Shown here in pieces: positions 1 to 6,752 of a stretch of 9,047 nucleotides of DNA (the first letter of the stretch is position 1; every line of letters starts with the position of its first letter). Source of the stretch: Chitinophagaceae bacterium UBA3430. Its GTDB lineage: Bacteria; Bacteroidota; Bacteroidia; Chitinophagales; Chitinophagaceae. The stretch spans positions 10,940-19,986 of the forward strand of contig DFST01000159.1 in NCBI GenBank assembly GCA_002378975.1, written 5' to 3'. Made by a program: the position numbers and the translations under genes. The notes below the pieces were generated by a model. That model did no database searches. It worked only from the letters and a program-made list of their open reading frames with translations, and was not told the DNA's origin.

Positions 1-93
1 ATGTTGTTGGTCGATTATTTAGGCGTCGAGATCGACACCCCCGACGATCTGAAAAAAGCAGAAAAATTGATTAAACCCGATCCGAATACATGA
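1..93 (+). CDS. kdsB: 3' end of a sugar nucleotidyltransferase, probably CMP-Kdo/Kdo8N synthetase (partial)
   Basis: Frame 1 is open from the window edge to a TGA at 91-93 and gives 30 residues, including GVEIDTPDDLKKAE. This 'V(D/E)(I/V)DTPEDL' tail is typical of the C-terminus of CMP-Kdo synthetases and related cytidylyltransferases. The ATG at position 1 is most likely an internal methionine, because the peptide matches only the tail of a protein of about 240-250 residues. The stop codon overlaps the next gene's start in an ATGA (90-93), implying translational coupling. The family makes the CMP-activated sugar used by Kdo transferase in the cytoplasm. Its pairing with a kdnB-like gene favours a CMP-Kdo or CMP-Kdo8N synthetase over a CMP-sialic acid synthetase, but 30 residues cannot settle this. 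No catalytic residue is in view. Confidence 0.6.
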   Translation: MLLVDYLGVEIDTPDDLKKAEKLIKPDPNT

Positions 94-1163
94 AATTCAG
101 AAACTTCAAATTGGTTGGTTATGTGGTTTATGGACGAGGCAGCTTCAATCAGCTGGATGAGATCCTCGCGCCTCACCGAAAAGACGGACAACCCATGGTC
201 TTCTTGGTCGATCATTTCTTCGAAGGAAAAGAACTGGTTAATCGCATTCCCCTACGCGATAACGACCTGATCCTCTTTGCCGACGTAACCACCGAACCCA
301 AAACCGTCTATGTAGATGAGCTGGCTTCTCGGCTGAAACAAGAGTTCGGCTCGATCAGCGGCGTGATCGGAATCGGCGGCGGATCCACCCTAGATTTGGC
401 AAAAGCGGTTTCCTTGATGATGAACAATCCGGGCTCTTCGGCCGATTATCAAGGCTGGGACTTGGTCAAATTCCCAGGCGTTTATAAAGTAGGCGTTCCA
501 ACACTAAGCGGTACCGGTGCGGAGGTTTCACGAACAACCGTGTTGACTGGCCCCACCAAGAAACTCGGCATGAACTCCGACTTTACGCCATTCGATCAAA
601 TTGTATTAGATCCGGAATTAACACGCAACGCACCCGTCAACCAACGCTTCTACACAGGCATGGATTGTTACATCCACTGCATTGAAAGTTTGGAAGGAAC
701 ATTCTTGAACGAATTCAGTAAAAGTTATGGGGAGAAGGCGCTGGAGCTTTGCAGAAAGGTTTTTGTGGATAAAGCAGGTTGGGATGATGAGTCGGATGAC
801 CAGCTGATGATGGCTTCGTATGCGGGAGGAATGAGCATCGCCTATTCACAAGTAGGTGTGGCACACGCGGTGAGCTACGGACTGAGTTATTTGCTGGGTA
901 CCAAACACGGCATCGGGAATTGCATTGTGATGAATCACCTCGAAGAATTCTATCCGGCCGGCGTAAAAGAATTCAAGCACATGGTTCAAAAGAATGGAAT
1001 TGAAATCCCGGTTGGTATTTGCAGCGGCCTCACCAATGCTCAATTCGATCAAATGATCGATGTGTCGTTGGGCATGAAGCCTCTTTGGGAAAATGCGTTG
1101 GGCAAAAACTGGGAATCGATCATGACACGCGATCGACTCCGCGCACTCTACGAAAAACTATAA
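90..1163 (+). CDS. kdnB: KdnB-like iron-dependent alcohol dehydrogenase (Kdo 8-oxidation for Kdo8N synthesis)
   Basis: This 357-residue protein belongs to the Fe-ADH (group III) dehydrogenases. The NAD(P)-binding half has GGGST at 96-100 and LSGTGAE at 139-145. The metal ligands are all in place: D192 and H196 (in MDCYIH), H259 (in VAHAVSYG) and H273 (in KHGIGN). The segment at about 188-210, with YTGMDCYIH and ESLEGTFLNEFSK, and the later MSIAYSQVG closely resemble Shewanella KdnB as I recall it. KdnB oxidises the C8 hydroxyl of Kdo to an 8-oxo sugar that the PLP enzyme KdnA then aminates to 8-amino-Kdo for lipopolysaccharide. The length matches the family. It is translationally coupled to the upstream nucleotidyltransferase through a 4-nt overlap, and no Shine-Dalgarno sequence is seen. 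The start is supported by the family N-terminus (MxFxNFK). The Kdo substrate is inferred from similarity and context; the Fe-ADH fold is certain. Confidence 0.85.
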   Translation: MKFRNFKLVGYVVYGRGSFNQLDEILAPHRKDGQPMVFLVDHFFEGKELVNRIPLRDNDLILFADVTTEPKTVYVDELASRLKQEFGSISGVIGIGGGSTLDLAKAVSLMMNNPGSSADYQGWDLVKFPGVYKVGVPTLSGTGAEVSRTTVLTGPTKKLGMNSDFTPFDQIVLDPELTRNAPVNQRFYTGMDCYIHCIESLEGTFLNEFSKSYGEKALELCRKVFVDKAGWDDESDDQLMMASYAGGMSIAYSQVGVAHAVSYGLSYLLGTKHGIGNCIVMNHLEEFYPAGVKEFKHMVQKNGIEIPVGICSGLTNAQFDQMIDVSLGMKPLWENALGKNWESIMTRDRLRALYEKL

Positions 1164-1166
1164 ATC

Positions 1167-2273
1167 ATGATGGAAAAGCGTTCGGCCAATTACTTGCGAT
1201 ATCTACCGGGGCTCTCTCGGGTAGGGGCTGAACGTACCGGAGAGATCCTGGCGATCAACCCCACAATCACGCCAAGCCGAACCGAAGCGGAGAAAATACA
1301 CGTTTCAGTCTATGATTATTCGGCCGACACCATCAACACAGAGGTTTTAGAAAACATTGATTCCACCTTTTCCTATAAGGAGCGCGATACGGTATCGTGG
1401 ATCAACATAGATGGCATCCGAAAAAATGATGTGGAAGCAATATGTGCCCACTACGGTGTGCATGCGCTGATCGTAGAGGATATTTTGAGCATTGGGCAGC
1501 GACCCAAGATGGATGAGATGGATGAACATCTTTTCTGCCTGCTGAATATGCTTTATTTCAACGAAGAGAAAAAGACCATCGAGTCGGAGCAGATCAGCAT
1601 CGTATTGGGTAAGAATTTTGTTTTGTCATTTCAAGAAGACGCAAGCCGCGACGTATTCAATCCCATTCGTCACAAACTCTCGATTCCCAAAAGCCAGGTT
1701 CGGCAACGTTCGGCCGACTACCTGTTGTATAGCATGTTGGATTTGATCGTGGACAACTACTACCTCGTAATGGAAAAAGTGGGCGACTTGGTGGAGGCGC
1801 TCGAAGACGAGGTGAGTCGCAAGAGCAACAAAAGATCCTTGGCCCGCATCAATCAACTCCGAAAAGAGTTGATCGTTATGAAGCGAAATGTTTCGCCCGT
1901 TCGAGATTTGGTAGCGGGCATTCTACGCAGCGAATCGGAGTGGCTGGAGGAGCGAACCATGAAGTATTTTAAAGACGTGCACGATCACATCTTGTTGGCG
2001 GTTGACTTGAGTGACAACTATCGCGACGTGATGATGAGTGTTCAAGACCTCTACATCAGCAACGTAAACCTGAAACTAAACGAGGTAATGAAGGTGATGA
2101 CGATCGTGACCTGTTTGTTGGCGCCCGCTACTGTAATTGGAGGAATATTCGGAATGAATTTTGATGTGATTCCCGCCGCGCACCACCCTTATGGGTTCTA
2201 TGCAGCCATCGGGTTGATGTTTGCCATTCCCATCCTCATGCTGGTGATCATGAAAAAACGGGGATGGTTTTAG
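1167..2273 (+). CDS. corA: CorA-type magnesium/cobalt channel
   Basis: This 368-residue protein is a 2-TM-GxN family Mg2+/Co2+ channel of the inner membrane. The cytoplasmic N-terminal domain (about 40-290) has the family landmarks SWINIDG at 77-83 and VEDILSIGQRPK at 103-114. It is followed by a long helical stretch (about 190-300). The first membrane helix (about 309-329) ends in the signature GMN at 329-331, then a short periplasmic loop and a second helix (about 343-362). The C-terminus is basic (KKRGWF), as expected for a pentameric CorA with its tail inside. Length is normal and all signature residues are present. The start lies 3 nt after the kdnB stop in an A-rich leader without Shine-Dalgarno, so the gene is probably the last of the kdsB-kdnB-corA transcript. 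A second ATG one codon downstream (1170) is an equally possible start. Confidence 0.93.
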   Translation: MMEKRSANYLRYLPGLSRVGAERTGEILAINPTITPSRTEAEKIHVSVYDYSADTINTEVLENIDSTFSYKERDTVSWINIDGIRKNDVEAICAHYGVHALIVEDILSIGQRPKMDEMDEHLFCLLNMLYFNEEKKTIESEQISIVLGKNFVLSFQEDASRDVFNPIRHKLSIPKSQVRQRSADYLLYSMLDLIVDNYYLVMEKVGDLVEALEDEVSRKSNKRSLARINQLRKELIVMKRNVSPVRDLVAGILRSESEWLEERTMKYFKDVHDHILLAVDLSDNYRDVMMSVQDLYISNVNLKLNEVMKVMTIVTCLLAPATVIGGIFGMNFDVIPAAHHPYGFYAAIGLMFAIPILMLVIMKKRGWF

Positions 2274-2284
2274 CCACCCCCGTT
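2253..2284 (-). terminator. Intrinsic terminator of the minus-strand operon, overlapping the end of corA
   Basis: An 11-bp stem (arms 2257-2267 and 2274-2284) encloses a 6-nt loop. On the minus strand it is followed directly by six T (complement of A 2253-2258; two of them also close the stem), the form of an intrinsic terminator. The single odd pair, A2264 with C2277 on the plus strand, becomes a G-U wobble in minus-strand RNA, so the stem is complete only for transcripts from the right. It lies 24 nt beyond the stop codon of the Asp-box gene and contains the last corA codons and stop. For corA transcripts the hairpin is weaker and is followed only by a scattered T-rich run (about 2295-2308), so its action in that direction is doubtful. 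Confidence 0.8.
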
Positions 2285-2307
2285 CGGTTCTGTATTCAAT
2301 TTTCTTT

Positions 2308-5300
2308 TTAACGTTCGGATAGAAACTCTGCACGACCCTTGATCTTGGGGTCGGCGTTTAATCCTTTATCGGTTGCTTTTTTAGACAGCGGTTTCCAATC
2401 TTTCTCCAAGATCAATTCAAGTTCAGCGATGGCTTTTTTAGTTTGCGTCGACAGCTGATTGATGTTGTCGATCTCGTTCTGACTGGGCGCTCCCTGATAT
2501 CCGGCCACCTCGTTAAACAGGGTTGCCAGCTTCTCTTTTAATTGAGGCGGTGCAGTACCCACGTAATTATCTCCGGTGGTGACGACCAAGGTAGATTTAA
2601 GATTGTCTAGCTTTCCGTTGATCGTAGCGACCGTTTTTGCAAACTCTTTTTGCTTGGATAAGGAATCGCAGACTGCAATTAGTTGATCAACCCGATAGGT
2701 TGCATACGCCACATCTTCGTTCAAGGCATACAACTCCATGGAGTAGCGATGATTCAATTGCTTATCGGCCAGCGTGAATCCGGATGTGGGATTGTGTTGA
2801 TAGACTATTGATCCGTTATAGGTTTGGTTTGCTTTTGTCAACACCACCTTATATGTTCCGGGAAGAACACGGGGGCCAAAGAATCCGCCACGAGCAAAGG
2901 TTTTCGCCTTCGCTAGTTTGGGGGCTTGCATCCGTCCATCCCAATAAACAATGTTGATTCCCTTCTTTTTGCCGGCAGGAAGTGAGGCCAGCTTTTTTCC
3001 GGCCGAATCCTGTATCTCCAAATTCATTTTACCAAACGTGTGTCTGTTTTTAAGGTAGTAAACAACTCGGGCGTCACGATTGGGGTTGCCTCCAACATAT
3101 TCACCCGCGTCCGCTGTTTTTCCAAAACCGGTTTCATCATTGAAATGGAAGACGGGTGTTGGCAACAGCGTTGCGTCTTGTTGTAAAACGGTTGCTGTGA
3201 TAGATCGAAGAGGGGATACATCATCCAGAATGATCACGCCGCGACCATGCGTAGCCAAGATCAGATCGTTGGTAATCGGATCTTGTGCCATGTAATGAAC
3301 AGCCACCGGAGGCATGTTGTTGGTGAAAGCCAACCAGTCTTGTCCGCCGTTGAGGCTGATGTACAAACCCTGTTCGGTTCCCAGGAATAACAGGTTGGGG
3401 GATTTAAGATCTTCATGAATATGACGAACAAATCCTTTAACCCCGGTCATTGGTAGACGATTCCATGTTTTTCCGCCATCGGTTGTTTTTATGGCATAGG
3501 GGGTAAGGTCGTTCTGTGTATGACCCTCCAATGCCGCATAAGCAATCTGCTTATCAAATCGACTCGGCTCTATTTGATAAACCCACGTGTTCTTGGGCGC
3601 AACGGTTTGGTTGGGGGTTCGGTTGTTCCAACTTTTTCCCCCATCCTCGCTGAGTTGAATATTACCATCATCGGTTCCCGCCCAAATGGTGTTTTCGTCG
3701 ATCGGAGATTCAGCGATCGTGAAAATGGTGCAATGGTTTTCGGCGCCGCTGTTGTCAGTCGAAAGTCCACCCGATTTATCCTGTTGTTGTTTTTTGGGAT
3801 CGTTGGTGGTTAGGTCTGGGGAAATGCGTTGCCAAGTTTCACCTCGGTCTTCTGAACGATGAACGAATTGGCTCCCTACATAAATCCGATCGGGTCGATT
3901 GGGGCTTAGCGCAATGGGTGTGTTCCAGTTGAAGCGAAGTTTGGGGTCGCCAGCTTGCGGGTATGGCTTTATGTTTTTGGTTGATTTTTTATCAATATCG
4001 TAGCGCCAAATCGATTCAGCCCCCTGCATTTCGCTGTAGGTGATTTTTTTTGTGGGGTGGGCTAGTACCCTAAAGCCATCTCCTTCACCAATTCGATTCC
4101 AATCTCCATTCACAATTCCACCAATGGAAGCTGAGGGGCCATACCAAGATCCATTGTCTTGCAGGCCACCATAAATATTATAGGGAGTTTGGTTGTCGAT
4201 GCTGACGTGATAGAATTGGCTGACTGGTAATCCTTTTACGTGTTCAAACGTGTTGCCACCATCACGACTGCGCCAAACACCGCCATCATCCCCCAGGGTG
4301 ATTTCGTCGGAGTTTTGGACACCAAACCAGATGTCGTGTACGTCTGCATGAATACCAGAGAATGAACGAAAGGTCTTTCCACCATCGCGGCTGAAGGCTC
4401 CATTCAAGCCCGCCTTTGCTATAATATCCGGATTCTTTGGATCAATTACAATGCGCGAGAAATAAAAAGGACGAACCGATAATTCAAAATCGGCATTGAG
4501 GTGTTTCCAGTTGGCGCCTCCGTCCTCACTTCGGTACAATCCTTTTTGCTGTGGTTTTTCGCATTCGAGTACTGCGTAAAGTAGATCTGCTTTTGAGGGG
4601 GCGGCCGCAATGGCAATGCGTCCGAGTTTTCCGGCCGGGAATCCATTGTGGATTTTGTTCCAGGTTTTTCCGCCATCTATAGACTTGTAAAGGGCGCTGG
4701 ATGAACCACCACTACTGAAAGAGTAGGCGGTTCTTCGAAACTCCCAGAAGGCCGCATACAGTGTGTTGGGGTTTGATGGGTCCATGATCAACTCAGAACA
4801 TCCAGTACTGTCGTTCAGATAGAAGATCTTTTCCCAGCTCTTTCCGCCATCTTCAGTTTTATAGACACCCCGATCTGAGCTATTGCCCCAAAGATTACCA
4901 AGTACCCCGACAAAAACCTGGTTATTTTTTTTGGGGTTAACGCGAATGGCGCTGATGCGTTCTGATTTTTCGAGTCCGGTTTTATTCCAGGTTTGTCCAC
5001 CATCGTTGGATTTATAGATGCCGTCACCCACCGATACGCTATTGCGGGTCCACACCTCACCGGTACCCACCCAAATCACCTTATCGGGGTTGGTGGGGTC
5101 GAGGGTGATGGCTCCAATAGATTGATTGTGTTTATCAAAAACGGGTAGATAACTAAGGCCGCCGTTTTCAGATTTCCAAACACCGCCACCTGCGGTTCCC
5201 ACCCACAGCACGCGCGGATTGGTAGGGTGGCCCTCGAGGTCGGTTATGCGGCCACTCATGACAGCGGGGCCAATTTGTCGGGCTCGGAGATCACCAAACA

Positions 5301-5379
5301 GGTCGTCTCCGGTTAAATTATTTTGGGCGGAAGAAAAAAGGGCAGCCAATAGGGTGGCTGCCAGTAAAGTAATTCGCAT
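2308..5379 (-). CDS. Secreted Asp-box (BNR/sortilin-like) beta-propeller protein
   Basis: This 1023-residue exported protein starts with a signal peptide (about 1-19, cleavage probably after SSAQ). Residues about 30-720 are beta-propeller blades marked by eleven Asp-box motifs of the form SxDGGxxW, beginning at residues 70, 124, 175, 233, 284, 330, 371, 509, 577, 632 and 675. Between boxes 7 and 8 is the family segment YGGLQDNGSW (403-412). The propeller closes with THGRGVIILDD (710-720). A beta-rich domain follows (about 740-860, with VYWDGR and LPGTYKV), then a helical C-terminal region (about 868-1000). Homologues are often annotated as glycosyl hydrolase or VPS10/sortilin-like; Asp boxes are structural and give no evidence of catalysis. 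No obvious type IX secretion sorting domain or lipobox is seen. The gene is last in a three-gene operon, 14 nt after the LolA-like gene. The function is unknown; a ligand-binding or scaffold role at the surface or in the periplasm is a guess. Confidence 0.88.
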   Translation of the reverse strand: MRITLLAATLLAALFSSAQNNLTGDDLFGDLRARQIGPAVMSGRITDLEGHPTNPRVLWVGTAGGGVWKSENGGLSYLPVFDKHNQSIGAITLDPTNPDKVIWVGTGEVWTRNSVSVGDGIYKSNDGGQTWNKTGLEKSERISAIRVNPKKNNQVFVGVLGNLWGNSSDRGVYKTEDGGKSWEKIFYLNDSTGCSELIMDPSNPNTLYAAFWEFRRTAYSFSSGGSSSALYKSIDGGKTWNKIHNGFPAGKLGRIAIAAAPSKADLLYAVLECEKPQQKGLYRSEDGGANWKHLNADFELSVRPFYFSRIVIDPKNPDIIAKAGLNGAFSRDGGKTFRSFSGIHADVHDIWFGVQNSDEITLGDDGGVWRSRDGGNTFEHVKGLPVSQFYHVSIDNQTPYNIYGGLQDNGSWYGPSASIGGIVNGDWNRIGEGDGFRVLAHPTKKITYSEMQGAESIWRYDIDKKSTKNIKPYPQAGDPKLRFNWNTPIALSPNRPDRIYVGSQFVHRSEDRGETWQRISPDLTTNDPKKQQQDKSGGLSTDNSGAENHCTIFTIAESPIDENTIWAGTDDGNIQLSEDGGKSWNNRTPNQTVAPKNTWVYQIEPSRFDKQIAYAALEGHTQNDLTPYAIKTTDGGKTWNRLPMTGVKGFVRHIHEDLKSPNLLFLGTEQGLYISLNGGQDWLAFTNNMPPVAVHYMAQDPITNDLILATHGRGVIILDDVSPLRSITATVLQQDATLLPTPVFHFNDETGFGKTADAGEYVGGNPNRDARVVYYLKNRHTFGKMNLEIQDSAGKKLASLPAGKKKGINIVYWDGRMQAPKLAKAKTFARGGFFGPRVLPGTYKVVLTKANQTYNGSIVYQHNPTSGFTLADKQLNHRYSMELYALNEDVAYATYRVDQLIAVCDSLSKQKEFAKTVATINGKLDNLKSTLVVTTGDNYVGTAPPQLKEKLATLFNEVAGYQGAPSQNEIDNINQLSTQTKKAIAELELILEKDWKPLSKKATDKGLNADPKIKGRAEFLSER

Positions 5380-5393
5380 GGTGTGTGTTGCGT

Positions 5394-6134
5394 TTAGTTG
5401 ATTTCGTAGGCAAACTCTTTGTCGTCGATGGTTACGTTGGGTTCTGCTTTTTCAAACTTGATGGTCTGCGCGGCGGCGCCAGCTACGCGAAATGTCATAG
5501 AAAAAGGAACAAATACCCCTCCCGCCTCTTGATAGTCGCTGAACAAGGTTTCAACCACAGATCCCTTAGCCGGCCCCTCTTGTGAAATGGTGCGTGTCAT
5601 CAACAGGGCGCTGCTGGACTTGTCGATGTAGTAGGTAACGACATTGTCAACTGATACCCCATCGGCAAGGCGTGGTTTTTTTGTCATTTTGATCGCATAA
5701 CAATCAGATCCGTCCACCTTCTCATCATCAACACGCGCTACCGTGTATCCAAGCGACTTATAGGTGATCATAACATCGGGCTCTTCCAATAAATCCTGTG
5801 CAATGTTGGTGCTCTCTTCGGTGGTCGACTTTTCGGCCTTCATCGTCATTTGATTGGTCTTCCACGCGGTGGTTCCATCGTATGCTTGTTGAACAAAGGT
5901 CATGCCCTGAAACGTAGCATAAATTTTCATCTTGTTGGGTGCCTTCAAAAAAACGATTGGCAACTCCATTCCTCCCATATCCACTTTGGCAGAAAGCTTC
6001 CAGGTTTGATTCTTGCGGATGGCCTCTTCGCCACCCATTGCTTTTACGTATCCGGAAACGATCTCTTCCGCTGTTTGTGAAAAAGCGCTGCCGATCATCA
6101 ACATGGCCAACAAGAGTGAGTACATTTTTTTCAT
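5394..6134 (-). CDS. Exported LolA/lipoprotein-sorting-like protein
   Basis: This 246-residue protein has a clear signal peptide (MKK, hydrophobic stretch to about 16, then SAFSQ, with cleavage near residue 20). There is no lipobox cysteine, so it is predicted to be a soluble periplasmic protein. The mature part has a conserved-looking opening, EEIVSGYVKAMGG (23-35), AYDGTTAW (84-91), YYIDKSSSALL (168-178) and FSDYQEAGGVFVPFSM (198-213). This pattern is that of the Bacteroidota proteins annotated as outer membrane lipoprotein-sorting protein, with a LolA/LolB-like curved beta-sheet that holds acyl chains in known relatives. The start lies 3 nt after the DUF2480 stop in an A-rich leader (AACAATAACAT); Met4 is an alternative. 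True LolA function is unproven, and another lipid-binding role is as likely. The Asp-box gene follows after 14 nt, so the two exported proteins are made together. Confidence 0.75.
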   Translation of the reverse strand: MKKMYSLLLAMLMIGSAFSQTAEEIVSGYVKAMGGEEAIRKNQTWKLSAKVDMGGMELPIVFLKAPNKMKIYATFQGMTFVQQAYDGTTAWKTNQMTMKAEKSTTEESTNIAQDLLEEPDVMITYKSLGYTVARVDDEKVDGSDCYAIKMTKKPRLADGVSVDNVVTYYIDKSSSALLMTRTISQEGPAKGSVVETLFSDYQEAGGVFVPFSMTFRVAGAAAQTIKFEKAEPNVTIDDKEFAYEIN

Positions 6135-6137
6135 ATG

Positions 6138-6650
6138 TTATTGTTTGGGTTTTTTATAAATAGGCACCGTGCTGCAAGGCTCTCCATACATGATGCTCTT
6201 GGCCACGGGTTGTAAGAGGCGGGTGATCTCGAGATAGGCGTCGGGACCAACCGGCAGATCCCCGCAACCCTTGACGACGATTCGCTGATCTTGATAGTGG
6301 GTGGGGTTGATCTGTTGAAGTCGTTCGTGAAAAATGGTGCGCCGATATTCCGGCTCGGTTCCTTGGTAAACACCTGCAGCAACGGGGGTTAAATAAGTAG
6401 CGATCAGCATATAAGCCCAGGCTGGGATAACCGCATCGGCCGAGCAGGTGACGGCCACGTGTTTGTCTTTATAGATCGACCAATCTGTGTTCTTAAGCGC
6501 TTCGCGGAAATCCTTTTCTTTCAGGATCAACCCCATAAACAAATGATCTTTCAGATCAAATACCAATATCTCTTCACACGGATACCACTCCTCTAGATTG
6601 AGGGTGATCAAGCCGCTCTCTGCTACCTTATTAATCAGGATTTCTGACAT
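6138..6650 (-). CDS. DUF2480 family protein
   Basis: This 170-residue protein has no signal peptide or membrane segment and should be cytoplasmic. I recognise it as a DUF2480 protein, a small family found in Bacteroidota, from the opening NKVAESGLITLNLEEWYP, the central HVAVTCSADAVIPAWAYML (64-82) and the end RLLQPVAKSIMYGEPCSTVP (144-163). Cysteines at 69, 129 (GCGDLPV) and 159 (GEPCSTVP) sit in the most conserved-looking blocks and could be metal- or cluster-binding; this is inference. From memory, the family often lies near SUF iron-sulfur assembly genes in flavobacteria, but none is visible here. The start is secure because the protein begins with the family N-terminus and the next methionine is at residue 39. 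It heads the three-gene minus-strand operon, ends 3 nt before the LolA-like gene, and has a -7 box only 7 nt upstream of its ATG. Biochemical function is unknown. Confidence 0.87.
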   Translation of the reverse strand: MSEILINKVAESGLITLNLEEWYPCEEILVFDLKDHLFMGLILKEKDFREALKNTDWSIYKDKHVAVTCSADAVIPAWAYMLIATYLTPVAAGVYQGTEPEYRRTIFHERLQQINPTHYQDQRIVVKGCGDLPVGPDAYLEITRLLQPVAKSIMYGEPCSTVPIYKKPKQ

Positions 6651-6657
6651 TGCTTCG

Positions 6658-6665
6658 CAAAGTTA
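6658..6665 (-). promoter_or_regulatory. Bacteroidota -7 promoter box for the DUF2480 operon
   Basis: The minus strand reads TAACTTTG, an exact match to the Bacteroidota -7 consensus TAnnTTTG. It lies in the short gap between the ppiD terminator and the DUF2480 start codon, the only non-coding space where this operon's promoter could sit. No convincing TTTG-type -33 box is seen 17-23 nt upstream. Only 7 nt separate the box from the ATG, so the predicted transcript would have almost no leader. Confidence 0.55.
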
Positions 6666-6700
6666 ATGGGCGAAACCCGCGAATTCTTTAGGGGTGTGTT

Positions 6701-6730
6701 AAAAAAAACCCGCCCCTGAAAAGGGGCGGG
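6701..6730 (-). terminator. Intrinsic terminator of the ppiD-like gene
   Basis: A perfect 9-bp GC-rich stem (arms 6709-6717 and 6722-6730) with a 4-nt loop is followed on the minus strand by eight T (complement of A 6701-6708). This is a textbook intrinsic terminator. It lies 22 nt beyond the TGA of the ppiD-like gene and just upstream of the DUF2480 promoter, separating the two minus-strand transcription units. Confidence 0.93.
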
Positions 6731-6752
6731 GGAGCAGTTAGTATTGGTACGA

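Noticed and set aside
1..93. A complete 30-residue small protein starting at the ATG at position 1.
   Set aside because: The peptide matches the C-terminal tail of a cytidylyltransferase, so the ATG at the window edge is most likely an internal methionine of a truncated gene.
4446..4676. A 76-residue minus-strand frame inside the Asp-box gene.
   Set aside because: It lies within a long, family-matching gene in another frame, has biased composition and resembles no family.
3460..5000. Recurring short DNA repeats of the type TTTTTCCGCCATC on the plus strand.
   Set aside because: They are the reverse complement of codons for the Asp-box DGGKxW motif and reflect protein repeats rather than a DNA element or array.
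2308..5379. Calling the Asp-box protein a sialidase or glycosyl hydrolase.
   Set aside because: Asp boxes are structural turns shared by many non-enzymes; no sialidase RIP motif with the arginine triad or other catalytic set could be identified.
6131..6382. An 83-residue frame overlapping the DUF2480 gene in another register on the same strand.
   Set aside because: DUF2480 is recognisable along its full length in its own frame, so this frame is a by-product, and no frameshift is needed to explain the gene.
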